Shown: positions 26,179-37,497, numbered from the stretch's first letter. The stretch: 64,000 nt of DNA from Siphonodentalium dalli (GCA_032622095.1 CP136064.1:193285948-193349947); one strand, 5' to 3'. Notes: generated by a model not told the origin, from the letters alone. Made by a program: numbers and translations.

Positions 26179-26710
26179 TTAAAGGCACGGGCGGCGTTCG
26201 TTGCAGAAATATTCATATTTGTTCAAATCGCTATCAACGGAAGGAATATTAAATATATATATAGTTTTGTTCATATGCCAAACAAAATCAGCCCGTAAAT
26301 AGTATATTGTCATCAAGGCGTACGATTGTGTACGTAAACAAGAGCCAGCTCGTGTTACAGAAGTTTTGCTTCTGTTTACATAACACAGCTCAATTCTATT
26401 GGTTAATCACACAAAAATTATATAAACGCTCTTTATTATTTCCATATCAGGAAAACAGTAACAAATGACGCTCTTTATGTTTACCATATCCGGATCTAAA
26501 ACAAAAGCCTGGTTCTGTAACGTTTTTTTGCTTTTGTTCACATAACAAAGGAAAAACATTTGACAATAACATACTGTTTATGCCATATTTCTGATTGGTA
26601 TAAGAACAAGGTCTGTCTTTATTTTACTATTCTTTCTGTTTATGGCGGTTTTTGGCGGAGGTGAATATTTTAGCAGCATACCCACCGCCAACGCCGCCCC
26701 GTATCTTTAA
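26179..26710 (-). mobile_element. TTAA-type MITE, copy 3 (inverted)
   Basis: Reverse orientation of the 19501 element, flanked by TTAA at 26179-26182 and 26707-26710. Starts AGGCACGGGCGGCGTTCG and ends in CGCCGCCCCGTATCT. Contains CCATATCCGGATC and two GCTCTTTAT motifs. Confidence 0.8.
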
Positions 26711-27718
26711 CATATCCAAAATCGGCTTTGGGGAAAATCCGGAATTGAAGATGGCATCCAACATGGCCTCCAAAAATTGCCGCTAGTCACACGCGAATAC
26801 AGCATCGACATGGATCTCTCAGTATGTTTTGTATTGTTTGTGGGTGGCTGAGAACGTGTTGACATTTCAGGATGGCTACCAAACTGGCCGCCGATATTTG
26901 TCAACTTTTGAGATACAAGGTGCATAGCGCAATACTTTGCTTACCGGAAGTCGGTGTTTTCATTGTTGATTCTATACGATATTTCCTTCGCTATTAAAAT
27001 GACACATGTCGTGCGTTATACGGCATAGCAAATGATATTAATTAAACCAAGAAACATTTGTATATAATGACTCATAATTGCGCATATTTCCAGTCATGAT
27101 TCACACAAGTTACACACAGCACCCCGTGTACTTATCTTCTTTCAGTTCGAGCTAATTTATTTGCAGTCTACGCGGCAGTTCGCCCAATAAGTGTATTGAA
27201 AATGTGCACGTGTCACAATGCCTATACCAGCTTTATTGCGTAAATCGAGTGTTTAATCTCCCCACAATTAGATGACAATTTCTATTGGAGCGGGTTTATA
27301 TTCGTCTATCGCGGTGATGCAAGATAAATGCAACTCACAGGGTCACAGTGAATGAGTATTCAATCTCATTTGAAGATTGCTTTATCGCCCAATCGAATAT
27401 TCCGCTTCCACTTAACACAAGTTACGCGTAATCTACGTTTTTTTGCAGAATATGTTATCCTGCGTGTACCTTTAATATTTGTATTGATGTGTATTATATC
27501 TTCCTTCAACACTATGGATGATGCATAAACTATTTCAGTAAGGCGTTACAAAGGCAAAGTCCACCACAGTTAGATCTGAACACATTGACTCAATATTCCG
27601 GTTCAAACTTTGGGGTATTGGCAACCATTTTCATGATGTATATCCGACGACCCTCTCAATAGGTAATCGCCTCCATATGTTCCGAATACATCAAACTACT
27701 GAGTATCCGATTGCTAAC
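26711..27718. other. Intergenic, no gene recognised
   Basis: Short minus-strand frames near 26707-26925 only. Ends at the CA/TA microsatellite that borders the retroelement locus. Confidence 0.4.
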
Positions 27719-29069
<1,351 letters not shown>

Positions 29070-29071
<2 letters not shown>

Positions 29072-30521
29072 GACTCAACCAAAACAACATAAACGTGGAA
29101 AAACTAACCGCCCAGAGCGGCAAAAAGACCAGGCTTATTTAGACCATTCAAATCTAGTAAAGTTGCTATACAAAATTCTACAACTTTGGCACCATATTAA
29201 TTTTTTACAGGACCGTTTGGAGAAGAAGGTCCTTCCGAAAGGCTTTTCGGCCATCGTTGAGTCAGGGCGAAAGAAGACATTCCGACCAGTGCTCCCCTGT
29301 GAGGATGTCTTCAATTCGCTTAAAGCGGACGCTTTTCAGTGGGGTTTAAACTCCATGAAAACTTTGGTAAATTATTATCGGAAAACGGAATCAGAAATTG
29401 AAGTCAAGGTTCTTTCGGCTCTTTCTTCTAAAACCCTTGACTTCGACCGAGCACGTGACACGGCATTAAAATGGGGACTGAAGAATTTTGGCACCAAATT
29501 AACCAATGAGACAAAATCAAAGTTCTTGAGCATCTGTGGTAATCTTCAGTCCTCGATAGGTACACGAGTTGGCGTCCAAACTCATACAAACAAACGTGGT
29601 CGGTCACCCTCCCCTCCCCCACTAATCGCTCGCCAGCTTCAATTTCAGGATAGTCCAGGCAGGGATCAGACAACGTCGTCGTCTGTGAGATCCACACCAA
29701 AACGCGTCAAAGCCACACCACAGCCACAGAGACCTGCACCAAAACCACGGACGTCACGCATATCCACTCCACCAAATACATCACTTCAAAATTCACCAGC
29801 CAAGAAAACAACACCACCAAAGCACATCTCTTCCAGCCCTCCTTCGCCTGTTGGTTCCATTGCTTCGATGACATCGCCAGCGATTTCAACATCATCACCA
29901 TCGTATGCCGAGGTATTATCAACATCACCTAAGGTATCCAAATTTTATAAATTTCGTCAACCTGGCCCTAAGAAGGATTGGTCCTTCCCTAAACAGATAA
30001 AAAACCCTGTTGTTATTTTAGGCTCTTCTAATGTGTCCCGGATCGATGTCGATCCTCCCAAAAATGTTTGTATTGCTTCTTACCCAGGTGGCAATTTAGG
30101 TCATTTTTGCAACATGGCCCACAAACTGAAATCGAAGCCAGAAAAGACACCTCGACACGTCATCATCAACATTGGCATCAACAACCGAGAGGACTGGAAG
30201 ACAGACAACGACAAAGGCAAAACAGCAGGCACCACAGCTAAAAGCAGGGTAACTAACATGGTTAGTAATTTCCGAAAAGTTTTTCCTAATGCGACACTTC
30301 ATTTTCAGGAAATAAATATCTCATTCAGTTTAGATTCTAGGGACCAGGATGTTCTGCGTGCCATTAACAGCCAAGCTCGTCAGACACAGAACCTCAAGGT
30401 CATACAGGCAATACCCCCCCGCGACTTTCACGTGGAGAATGACAACATCCACTGGACATCACAGACGGCGGCGAAAATCTACCAAGGCTGGACCAACATC
30501 TTTAAAGGTCATTTAAACTAA
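29070..30521 (+). CDS. PLE ORF1: basic N-terminus, Pro/Ser/Thr linker and SGNH-hydrolase-like domain (copy 1)
   Basis: 483 codons from ATG at 29070. Residues 1-60 are basic and likely helical; 80-165 are charged and helical; 179-300 are a Pro/Ser/Thr/Lys-rich, presumably disordered linker. Residues 312-475 look like an SGNH/GDSL hydrolase fold: VVILGSSNVSRI (GSSN at 318-321, equivalent to the GDS block), INIGINNRED (GINN at 369-372, equivalent to the GxND block) and NDNIHWTSQTA (D458 and H461, the DxxH block). SGNH-like domains are known in ORF1 proteins of some CR1-type LINEs and in DIRS-like elements; a role in retrotransposition is unproven. The stop TAA follows immediately on the heptamer TTTAAAC, so a fraction of ribosomes may continue into ORF2. 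Identical to the ORF1 of copy 2. Domain call is by motif only. Confidence 0.85.
30512..30518 (+). promoter_or_regulatory. Predicted -1 ribosomal frameshift site, TTTAAAC (copy 1)
   Basis: In the ORF1 frame the codons read T-TTA-AAC followed directly by TAA (30519-30521). This is the X-XXY-YYZ heptamer used for programmed -1 frameshifting. After slipping, reading continues CTA-ATT-CCT into the ORF2 frame. ORF2 is open upstream only to 30506 (TAA at 30503-30505 in that frame), so the switch must occur within 30506-30521, where this heptamer lies. Downstream, 30547-30558 pairs with 30588-30598 (11 bp, one bulged A) around an inner 5 bp hairpin at 30559-30572. Confidence 0.75.
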
Positions 30522-32884
30522 TTCCTCAGAAGGGCATCAGCCATGCGGAAAGAGTCGGTCTCGGCACCGAGATAGTCAATCTTGTACCCGACCTTTCCCT
30601 GAGCACTGGCGAGAAATCAATACTTAGGTATGGTCTAACCTTTGTTCCTACCCCACCCGATCTCAAAGAAACACCACATGTTGTTGAGACGGAGGATGGA
30701 ACATTGGTTTTACCAGACTCTATGTATGCCATGGAAATGAACGGCGGTCCAGCAAGCATGCAATTTAGGGAAGTAACAGCTATGGCTGATTTCTTTCGCA
30801 ATTCGACAGGTTTAAAAGATCAATTTAAAGAACCTTCGATATGGACCCCCTCTGATCGCCAGATTGACCACTCCATTCCCGAGGTCGCTGGCTTAGTCAA
30901 AACCGACATCACAAATTTACCAAAATTTCACAACGAGGATAACCTCACTAAAGTTGAAAGAACTGCACTAAAAACTCTTCGCAGCAATAAAAACATTGTA
31001 ATCAAACCTTGTGACAAAGGCAGCTCGCTCGTCATCATGTCTAAAGAAAATTACATTCTAGAAGCGACGCGCCAATTAAGCAACACTAAATATTACAAAC
31101 CATTGGATGGGCCAATTTGGAAATCCAATGTTTTAAAATTCAATCTCATTCTCAAAAGCTTGCTGGACCAGGACGTTTTAAAGAAAAAACATGTTCAGTA
31201 TCTAATTGCAAAACCTGAATCCAATAATAGGACATTTTATTTGCTACCTAAAATACACAAACCTTTGAGCTGTTGGACTAATCCATACACACCACCCGGT
31301 CGCCCCATCATCAGCGACGTGGCTTCGGAGTCGTACCACATTTCGGAGTTTATTGATTTCTATTTGAAACCAATTGCTACCCGCCATCCGAGCTATCTAA
31401 AAGACACGGAGGACTTCCTCATTAAATTGTCGAAAATTGAAGTTCCATCTTCTGCTTACCTAATTAGTCTCGACGTGGAATCTATGTATACAAATATTGG
31501 AATCGATGCCGGATTAAAGTCAATTAAGAATGCATTTGATTTCCACCATGATCCTCATAGACCTGGAGATGAACTACTTCAATTATTAGAACTTTCTCTT
31601 AAAGGGAATGACTTTGAATTTAATGGACGATATTATTTACAGGTCTCCGGCTGCAGTATGGGCAAGAAGTTTAGTCCTAATTTTGCCTCAATTTTTGTTG
31701 CAGAGTGGGAGAAAGGCGCCCTGGCCAAATCTGATAAACAACCATTAGCCTATTATAGATTCTTGGACGACATATTTATCATTTGGACTCATGGTCTGGA
31801 CGAGTTTAGGGTGTTCTTGGACATCTTGAACAGTCATGACGAATCAATCAAACTCAAAGAATCAATATCGCAAACCAGCATTGATTTCCTTGATTTAACA
31901 ATATTTAAGGGCCCACAATTTACATCATGCAACATTTTAGATACAAAACTTTTTACGAAACCAACGGATTCTCACCAGCTACTTCATCGTAAATCTTTCC
32001 ATCCGCCAAAACTTTTCAATGGATTGATTAAATCTCAAATCATTCGATATCACCGGAACTGCACGAACAGAAGCGACCTAAATCAAGCTTGTTCAGTGCT
32101 TTTCCAGGCTTTACGACCGCGCGGCTACTCTAGTAGATTACTGCGCCAAGTAAAGTCCGAAACTCTCAGAGAATTGAACTCGTCACGCCATGACCCAACA
32201 TCGACTGAACCAACAAGGATACGGCACAACCGGCCGGTGTTGGGTAATGGTTCAGCCTCATTTTGTCACAAAAAACGATGTTACATCAATACAATAGGAT
32301 ATATCAATACTAGTAACACTTTCACCAGCGAACAAACACGCATATCGTATCAAATGCATAGCGAACTTAATTGTGATTCTAAAAATGTAATTTACTTAAT
32401 CACATGCAAAAGATGCCGTATACAATATGTTGGACAAACAAAAACCTCTCTCAAAGTTAGAATGTCTAATCATCTTTCCAGTGTTCGCAAAAAACTCGAC
32501 ATGCAAATTTCCGATCATTTCAACTCATCTAATCATGACATTAAATCCCATTTCAGCTTTCAGCCAATAGAACAGACACCAATTCTAGCCGACGAAGACC
32601 AAACCGATTCAATACGCCTAGAACGCGAAAATCATTGGATGGGCGTACTTAAAACATATCTTCCGTTCGGACTTAACATTGACTACAAAGGTGTTTCTCG
32701 AAATTTCTTGTGCTTTCCTCTGATCTACAATCGTAGAAATGTTGAAATCGCAAACATTTTCAGAAAAAACTTTGCATTATTAAACACTAAATTGACCGAG
32801 CCTCTCGACAAACGGGTTATTATTGCCTACAAGAAAAATCCCAGTTTGAGAGATATGCTCGTTCGATCTAGACTCAGACCTTGA
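30518..32884 (+). CDS. PLE ORF2: Penelope-type reverse transcriptase plus GIY-YIG endonuclease (copy 1)
   Basis: Open from the predicted frameshift site to TGA at 32882-32884. Before any ATG (first in-frame ATG 30722) it reads ILRYGLTFVPTP, which resembles the N-terminal motif of Penelope reverse transcriptases, so translation probably enters by frameshift. Residues numbered from the codon at 30704: IVIKPCDKGSSLVIM (98-112), YLLPKIHKP (179-187), RPIISDVAS (200-208), catalytic LISLDVESMYTNI (D257), GCSMGKKFSPNFASIF (316-331) and YRFLDDIFIIW (D355, D356). A Cys linker (CHKKRC, 521-526) leads to the GIY-YIG nuclease: VIYLITC (562-568), YVGQT (575-579), R586, H590 and a Glu in RLEREN (638-643). 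Such enzymes prime reverse transcription at nicked DNA. No stop or frameshift mutation is visible; looks intact. Differs from copy 2 at residue 515 (Asn versus Lys). Confidence 0.93.
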   Translation, partial: LIPQKGISHAERVGLGTEIVNLVPDLSLSTGEKSILRYGLTFVPTPPDLKETPHVVETEDGTLVLPDSMYAMEMNGGPASMQFREVTAMADFFRNSTGLKDQFKEPSIWTPSDRQIDHSIPEVAGLVKTDITNLPKFHNEDNLTKVERTALKTLRSNKNIVIKPCDKGSSLVIMSKENYILEATRQLSNTKYYKPLDGPIWKSNVLKFNLILKSLLDQDVLKKKHVQYLIAKPESNNRTFYLLPKIHKPLSCWTNPYTPPGRPIISDVASESYHISEFIDFYLKPIATRHPSYLKDTEDFLIKLSKIEVPSSAYLISLDVESMYTNIGIDAGLKSIKNAFDFHHDPHRPGDELLQLLELSLKGNDFEFNGRYYLQVSGCSMGKKFSPNFASIFVAEWEKGALAKSDKQPLAYYRFLDDIFIIWTHGLDEFRVFLDILNSHDESIKLKESISQTSIDFLDLTIFKGPQFTSCNILDTKLFTKPTDSHQLLHRKSFHPPKLFNGLIKSQIIRYHRNCTNRSDLNQACSVLFQALRPRGYSSRLLRQVKSETLRELNSSRHDPTSTEPTRIRHNRPVLGNGSASFCHKKRCYINTIGYINTSNTFTSEQTRISYQMHSELNCDSKNVIYLITCKRCRIQYVGQTKTSLKVRMSNHLSSVRKKLDMQISDHFNSSNHDIKSHFSFQPIEQTPILADEDQTDSIRLERENHWMGVLKTYLPFGLNIDYKGVSRNFLCFPLIYNRRNVEIANIFRKNFALLNTKLTEPLDKRVIIAYKKNPSLRDMLVRSRLRP

Positions 32885-32958
32885 TTAACACGCAGTTCAA
32901 TTAGCTTTTAGCTTATGTCAACACCATTATCCTTAGTTTGTGCTCAACACAATATTTT

Positions 32959-33145
32959 ATGTCAATTTCCGACACAACCCAAACAAATTTAGCTAGTTCC
33001 ATCTTTGAATGGCAACAATGCTCAACAAATTATTCAATGTCAATTTCCGACACAACCTAACAAAATTGATGTCAATTTCTGACACAACCTAACAAAATTT
33101 ATGTCAATTTCCGACACAACCTAACAAAATTTAGCTAGTTCCATA
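32959..33145 (+). repeat. 32 bp tandem repeat in the PLE 3' UTR (copy 1)
   Basis: Four ATGTCAATTTCCGACACAAC units (starting near 32959, 33037, 33069 and 33101), each followed by CYWAACAAAATT. Units 1 and 4 are followed by TTTAGCTAGTTCCAT. Identical in copy 2 at 37572-37758. Confidence 0.85.
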
Positions 33146-33522
33146 GAAATAATTACATAAGAAATCGGATTCCGACCTGTGCCCGCGCTCTCCACACTTT
33201 CAAAATATATATATCGCCTGTGCCAGGGATATCTTTTATTTCTATTTACTTAACACATATGTATTACTGTCTAATTGCGTACTGTCACTAGGATTTGGAT
33301 TAGGGGCTTCCGGAAGCCATTACACAACCCATTAAGAACGCGCGATCTTAAATAAACACGGGCGTCGTGACGGCGCCAAACATTTTGTATGCATTGTTTC
33401 ACTGTTTGTTTTAAACAGGAACATAGCTGTTGACACGTCTCTCGAAACCCTGGAGCACAATGGGAGCTTATCTCACACGGGTATATAAGATCCATGGAAA
33501 AACCTCAACATTCGAACCTAGC

Positions 33523-33564
33523 TTGCTTCCTGAAGAAGGTAATTCTACCGAAACGTTGAGGCAA
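33523..33564 (+). ncRNA. Hammerhead-ribozyme-like motif in the PLE leader
   Basis: Reads as a minimal type I hammerhead. Stem I is TTGCTTC (33523-33529) with GAGGCAA (33558-33564), seven pairs including one G-U. The core is CTGAAGA (33530-33536, fitting CUGANGA). Stem II is GGTA (33538-33541) with TACC (33546-33549) and an ATTC loop. Then GAAA (33550-33553) and CGTT with the predicted cleavage after U33557. The tiny palindromic ACGT stem III is typical of PLE hammerheads, which are thought to work as dimers. One extra A (33537) between core and stem II departs from the strict consensus, so activity is uncertain. Known family context: PLE terminal repeats often carry hammerheads. Confidence 0.65.
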
Positions 33565-33682
33565 CTTGACAGTGCGCTCCTAAGTACTTTTTTATTTTAT
33601 ATCTTCGCGTTCCGTTCTTTGTGTATTATATGTTACTAATCATTACCTTTATTCACAGCCAAAATTCAAGTCCTGGATCAAA

Positions 33683-35134
33683 ATGACTCAACCAAAACAA
33701 CATAAACGTGGAAAAACTAACCGCCCAGAGCGGCAAAAAGACCAGGCTTATTTAGACCATTCAAATCTAGTAAAGTTGCTATACAAAATTCTACAACTTT
33801 GGCACCATATTAATTTTTTACAGGACCGTTTGGAGAAGAAGGTCCTTCCGAAAGGCTTTTCGGCCATCGTTGAGTCAGGGCGAAAGAAGACATTCCGACC
33901 AGTGCTCCCCTGTGAGGATGTCTTCAATTCGCTTAAAGCGGACGCTTTTCAGTGGGGTTTAAACTCCATGAAAACTTTGGTAAATTATTATCGGAAAACG
34001 GAATCAGAAATTGAAGTCAAGGTTCTTTCGGCTCTTTCTTCTAAAACCCTTGACTTCGACCGAGCACGTGACACGGCATTAAAATGGGGACTGAAGAATT
34101 TTGGCACCAAATTAACCAATGAGACAAAATCAAAGTTCTTGAGCATCTGTGGTAATCTTCAGTCCTCGATAGGTACACGAGTTGGCGTCCAAACTCATAC
34201 AAACAAACGTGGTCGGTCACCCTCCCCTCCCCCACTAATCGCTCGCCAGCTTCAATTTCAGGATAGTCCAGGCAGGGATCAGACAACGTCGTCGTCTGTG
34301 AGATCCACACCAAAACGCGTCAAAGCCACACCACAGCCACAGAGACCTGCACCAAAACCACGGACGTCACGCATATCCACTCCACCAAATACATCACTTC
34401 AAAATTCACCAGCCAAGAAAACAACACCACCAAAGCACATCTCTTCCAGCCCTCCTTCGCCTGTTGGTTCCATTGCTTCGATGACATCGCCAGCGATTTC
34501 AACATCATCACCATCGTATGCCGAGGTATTATCAACATCACCTAAGGTATCCAAATTTTATAAATTTCGTCAACCTGGCCCTAAGAAGGATTGGTCCTTC
34601 CCTAAACAGATAAAAAACCCTGTTGTTATTTTAGGCTCTTCTAATGTGTCCCGGATCGATGTCGATCCTCCCAAAAATGTTTGTATTGCTTCTTACCCAG
34701 GTGGCAATTTAGGTCATTTTTGCAACATGGCCCACAAACTGAAATCGAAGCCAGAAAAGACACCTCGACACGTCATCATCAACATTGGCATCAACAACCG
34801 AGAGGACTGGAAGACAGACAACGACAAAGGCAAAACAGCAGGCACCACAGCTAAAAGCAGGGTAACTAACATGGTTAGTAATTTCCGAAAAGTTTTTCCT
34901 AATGCGACACTTCATTTTCAGGAAATAAATATCTCATTCAGTTTAGATTCTAGGGACCAGGATGTTCTGCGTGCCATTAACAGCCAAGCTCGTCAGACAC
35001 AGAACCTCAAGGTCATACAGGCAATACCCCCCCGCGACTTTCACGTGGAGAATGACAACATCCACTGGACATCACAGACGGCGGCGAAAATCTACCAAGG
35101 CTGGACCAACATCTTTAAAGGTCATTTAAACTAA
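33683..35134 (+). CDS. PLE ORF1, SGNH-hydrolase-like (copy 2)
   Basis: Same 483-residue protein as at 29070, with no amino-acid difference. Here the ATG is preceded by the element's own leader (CTGGATCAAA), which shows that the ATG at 29070 is the natural start and that copy 1 was cut at this point. It ends TTA-AAC-TAA at 35132-35134. Domain layout as in copy 1: basic N-terminus, Pro/Ser/Thr linker 179-300, GSSN / GINN / DNIH blocks at 318, 369 and 458. Confidence 0.85.
   Translation: MTQPKQHKRGKTNRPERQKDQAYLDHSNLVKLLYKILQLWHHINFLQDRLEKKVLPKGFSAIVESGRKKTFRPVLPCEDVFNSLKADAFQWGLNSMKTLVNYYRKTESEIEVKVLSALSSKTLDFDRARDTALKWGLKNFGTKLTNETKSKFLSICGNLQSSIGTRVGVQTHTNKRGRSPSPPPLIARQLQFQDSPGRDQTTSSSVRSTPKRVKATPQPQRPAPKPRTSRISTPPNTSLQNSPAKKTTPPKHISSSPPSPVGSIASMTSPAISTSSPSYAEVLSTSPKVSKFYKFRQPGPKKDWSFPKQIKNPVVILGSSNVSRIDVDPPKNVCIASYPGGNLGHFCNMAHKLKSKPEKTPRHVIINIGINNREDWKTDNDKGKTAGTTAKSRVTNMVSNFRKVFPNATLHFQEINISFSLDSRDQDVLRAINSQARQTQNLKVIQAIPPRDFHVENDNIHWTSQTAAKIYQGWTNIFKGHLN
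35125..35131 (+). promoter_or_regulatory. Predicted -1 ribosomal frameshift site, TTTAAAC (copy 2)
   Basis: Same heptamer in the same register as at 30512, directly before the ORF1 TAA (35132-35134). In the -1 frame the nearest upstream stop is TAA at 35116-35118, so the window for switching is 16 nt. Confidence 0.75.
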
Positions 35135-37497
35135 TTCCTCAGAAGGGCATCAGCCATGCGGAAAGAGTCGGTCTCGGCACCGAGATAGTCAATCTTGTAC
35201 CCGACCTTTCCCTGAGCACTGGCGAGAAATCAATACTTAGGTATGGTCTAACCTTTGTTCCTACCCCACCCGATCTCAAAGAAACACCACATGTTGTTGA
35301 GACGGAGGATGGAACATTGGTTTTACCAGACTCTATGTATGCCATGGAAATGAACGGCGGTCCAGCAAGCATGCAATTTAGGGAAGTAACAGCTATGGCT
35401 GATTTCTTTCGCAATTCGACAGGTTTAAAAGATCAATTTAAAGAACCTTCGATATGGACCCCCTCTGATCGCCAGATTGACCACTCCATTCCCGAGGTCG
35501 CTGGCTTAGTCAAAACCGACATCACAAATTTACCAAAATTTCACAACGAGGATAACCTCACTAAAGTTGAAAGAACTGCACTAAAAACTCTTCGCAGCAA
35601 TAAAAACATTGTAATCAAACCTTGTGACAAAGGCAGCTCGCTCGTCATCATGTCTAAAGAAAATTACATTCTAGAAGCGACGCGCCAATTAAGCAACACT
35701 AAATATTACAAACCATTGGATGGGCCAATTTGGAAATCCAATGTTTTAAAATTCAATCTCATTCTCAAAAGCTTGCTGGACCAGGACGTTTTAAAGAAAA
35801 AACATGTTCAGTATCTAATTGCAAAACCTGAATCCAATAATAGGACATTTTATTTGCTACCTAAAATACACAAACCTTTGAGCTGTTGGACTAATCCATA
35901 CACACCACCCGGTCGCCCCATCATCAGCGACGTGGCTTCGGAGTCGTACCACATTTCGGAGTTTATTGATTTCTATTTGAAACCAATTGCTACCCGCCAT
36001 CCGAGCTATCTAAAAGACACGGAGGACTTCCTCATTAAATTGTCGAAAATTGAAGTTCCATCTTCTGCTTACCTAATTAGTCTCGACGTGGAATCTATGT
36101 ATACAAATATTGGAATCGATGCCGGATTAAAGTCAATTAAGAATGCATTTGATTTCCACCATGATCCTCATAGACCTGGAGATGAACTACTTCAATTATT
36201 AGAACTTTCTCTTAAAGGGAATGACTTTGAATTTAATGGACGATATTATTTACAGGTCTCCGGCTGCAGTATGGGCAAGAAGTTTAGTCCTAATTTTGCC
36301 TCAATTTTTGTTGCAGAGTGGGAGAAAGGCGCCCTGGCCAAATCTGATAAACAACCATTAGCCTATTATAGATTCTTGGACGACATATTTATCATTTGGA
36401 CTCATGGTCTGGATGAGTTTAGGGTGTTCTTGGACATCTTGAACAGTCATGACGAATCAATCAAACTCAAAGAATCAATATCGCAAACCAGCATTGATTT
36501 CCTTGATTTAACAATATTTAAGGGCCCACAATTTACATCATGCAACATTTTAGATACAAAACTTTTTACGAAACCAACGGATTCTCACCAGCTACTTCAT
36601 CGTAAATCTTTCCATCCGCCAAAACTTTTCAATGGATTGATTAAATCTCAAATCATTCGATATCACCGGAACTGCACGAACAGAAGCGACCTAAATCAAG
36701 CTTGTTCAGTGCTTTTCCAGGCTTTACGACCGCGCGGCTACTCTAGTAGATTACTGCGCCAAGTAAAGTCCGAAACTCTCAGAGAATTGAACTCGTCACG
36801 CCATGACCCAACATCGACTGAACCAACAAGGATACGGCACAACCGGCCGGTGTTGGGTAAGGGTTCAGCCTCATTTTGTCACAAAAAACGATGTTACATC
36901 AATACAATAGGATATATCAATACTAGTAACACTTTCACCAGCGAACAAACACGCATATCGTATCAAATGCATAGCGAACTTAATTGTGATTCTAAAAATG
37001 TAATTTACTTAATCACATGCAAAAGATGCCGTATACAATATGTTGGACAAACAAAAACCTCTCTCAAAGTTAGAATGTCTAATCATCTTTCCAGTGTTCG
37101 CAAAAAACTCGACATGCAAATTTCCGATCATTTCAACTCATCTAATCATGACATTAAATCCCATTTCAGCTTTCAGCCAATAGAACAGACACCAATTCTA
37201 GCCGACGAAGACCAAACCGATTCAATACGCCTAGAACGCGAAAATCATTGGATGGGCGTACTTAAAACATATCTTCCGTTCGGACTTAACATTGACTACA
37301 AAGGTGTTTCTCGAAATTTCTTGTGCTTTCCTCTGATCTACAATCGTAGAAATGTTGAAATCGCAAACATTTTCAGAAAAAACTTTGCATTATTAAACAC
37401 TAAATTGACCGAGCCTCTCGACAAACGGGTTATTATTGCCTACAAGAAAAATCCCAGTTTGAGAGATATGCTCGTTCGATCTAGACTCAGACCTTGA
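35131..37497 (+). CDS. PLE ORF2: reverse transcriptase plus GIY-YIG endonuclease (copy 2)
   Basis: Second copy of the RT-EN frame, open from the predicted slip site to TGA at 37495-37497. All motifs listed for copy 1 are present (catalytic D257, FLDD 353-356, YVGQT 575-579, counted from the codon at 35317). The change to Lys at residue 515 lies in the linker just before the CHKKRC cysteine motif and outside known catalytic blocks. Apparently intact. Confidence 0.93.
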   Translation, partial: LIPQKGISHAERVGLGTEIVNLVPDLSLSTGEKSILRYGLTFVPTPPDLKETPHVVETEDGTLVLPDSMYAMEMNGGPASMQFREVTAMADFFRNSTGLKDQFKEPSIWTPSDRQIDHSIPEVAGLVKTDITNLPKFHNEDNLTKVERTALKTLRSNKNIVIKPCDKGSSLVIMSKENYILEATRQLSNTKYYKPLDGPIWKSNVLKFNLILKSLLDQDVLKKKHVQYLIAKPESNNRTFYLLPKIHKPLSCWTNPYTPPGRPIISDVASESYHISEFIDFYLKPIATRHPSYLKDTEDFLIKLSKIEVPSSAYLISLDVESMYTNIGIDAGLKSIKNAFDFHHDPHRPGDELLQLLELSLKGNDFEFNGRYYLQVSGCSMGKKFSPNFASIFVAEWEKGALAKSDKQPLAYYRFLDDIFIIWTHGLDEFRVFLDILNSHDESIKLKESISQTSIDFLDLTIFKGPQFTSCNILDTKLFTKPTDSHQLLHRKSFHPPKLFNGLIKSQIIRYHRNCTNRSDLNQACSVLFQALRPRGYSSRLLRQVKSETLRELNSSRHDPTSTEPTRIRHNRPVLGKGSASFCHKKRCYINTIGYINTSNTFTSEQTRISYQMHSELNCDSKNVIYLITCKRCRIQYVGQTKTSLKVRMSNHLSSVRKKLDMQISDHFNSSNHDIKSHFSFQPIEQTPILADEDQTDSIRLERENHWMGVLKTYLPFGLNIDYKGVSRNFLCFPLIYNRRNVEIANIFRKNFALLNTKLTEPLDKRVIIAYKKNPSLRDMLVRSRLRP

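Noticed and set aside
29428-30302. Minus-strand frames opposite PLE ORF1
   Set aside because: Antisense shadows of a clearly coding ORF1; they recur identically in copy 2.
30501-30507. TTTAAAG as a second slippery heptamer in ORF1
   Set aside because: It is in the wrong register (TTT-AAA are whole zero-frame codons), and the -1 frame meets a TAA at 30503.
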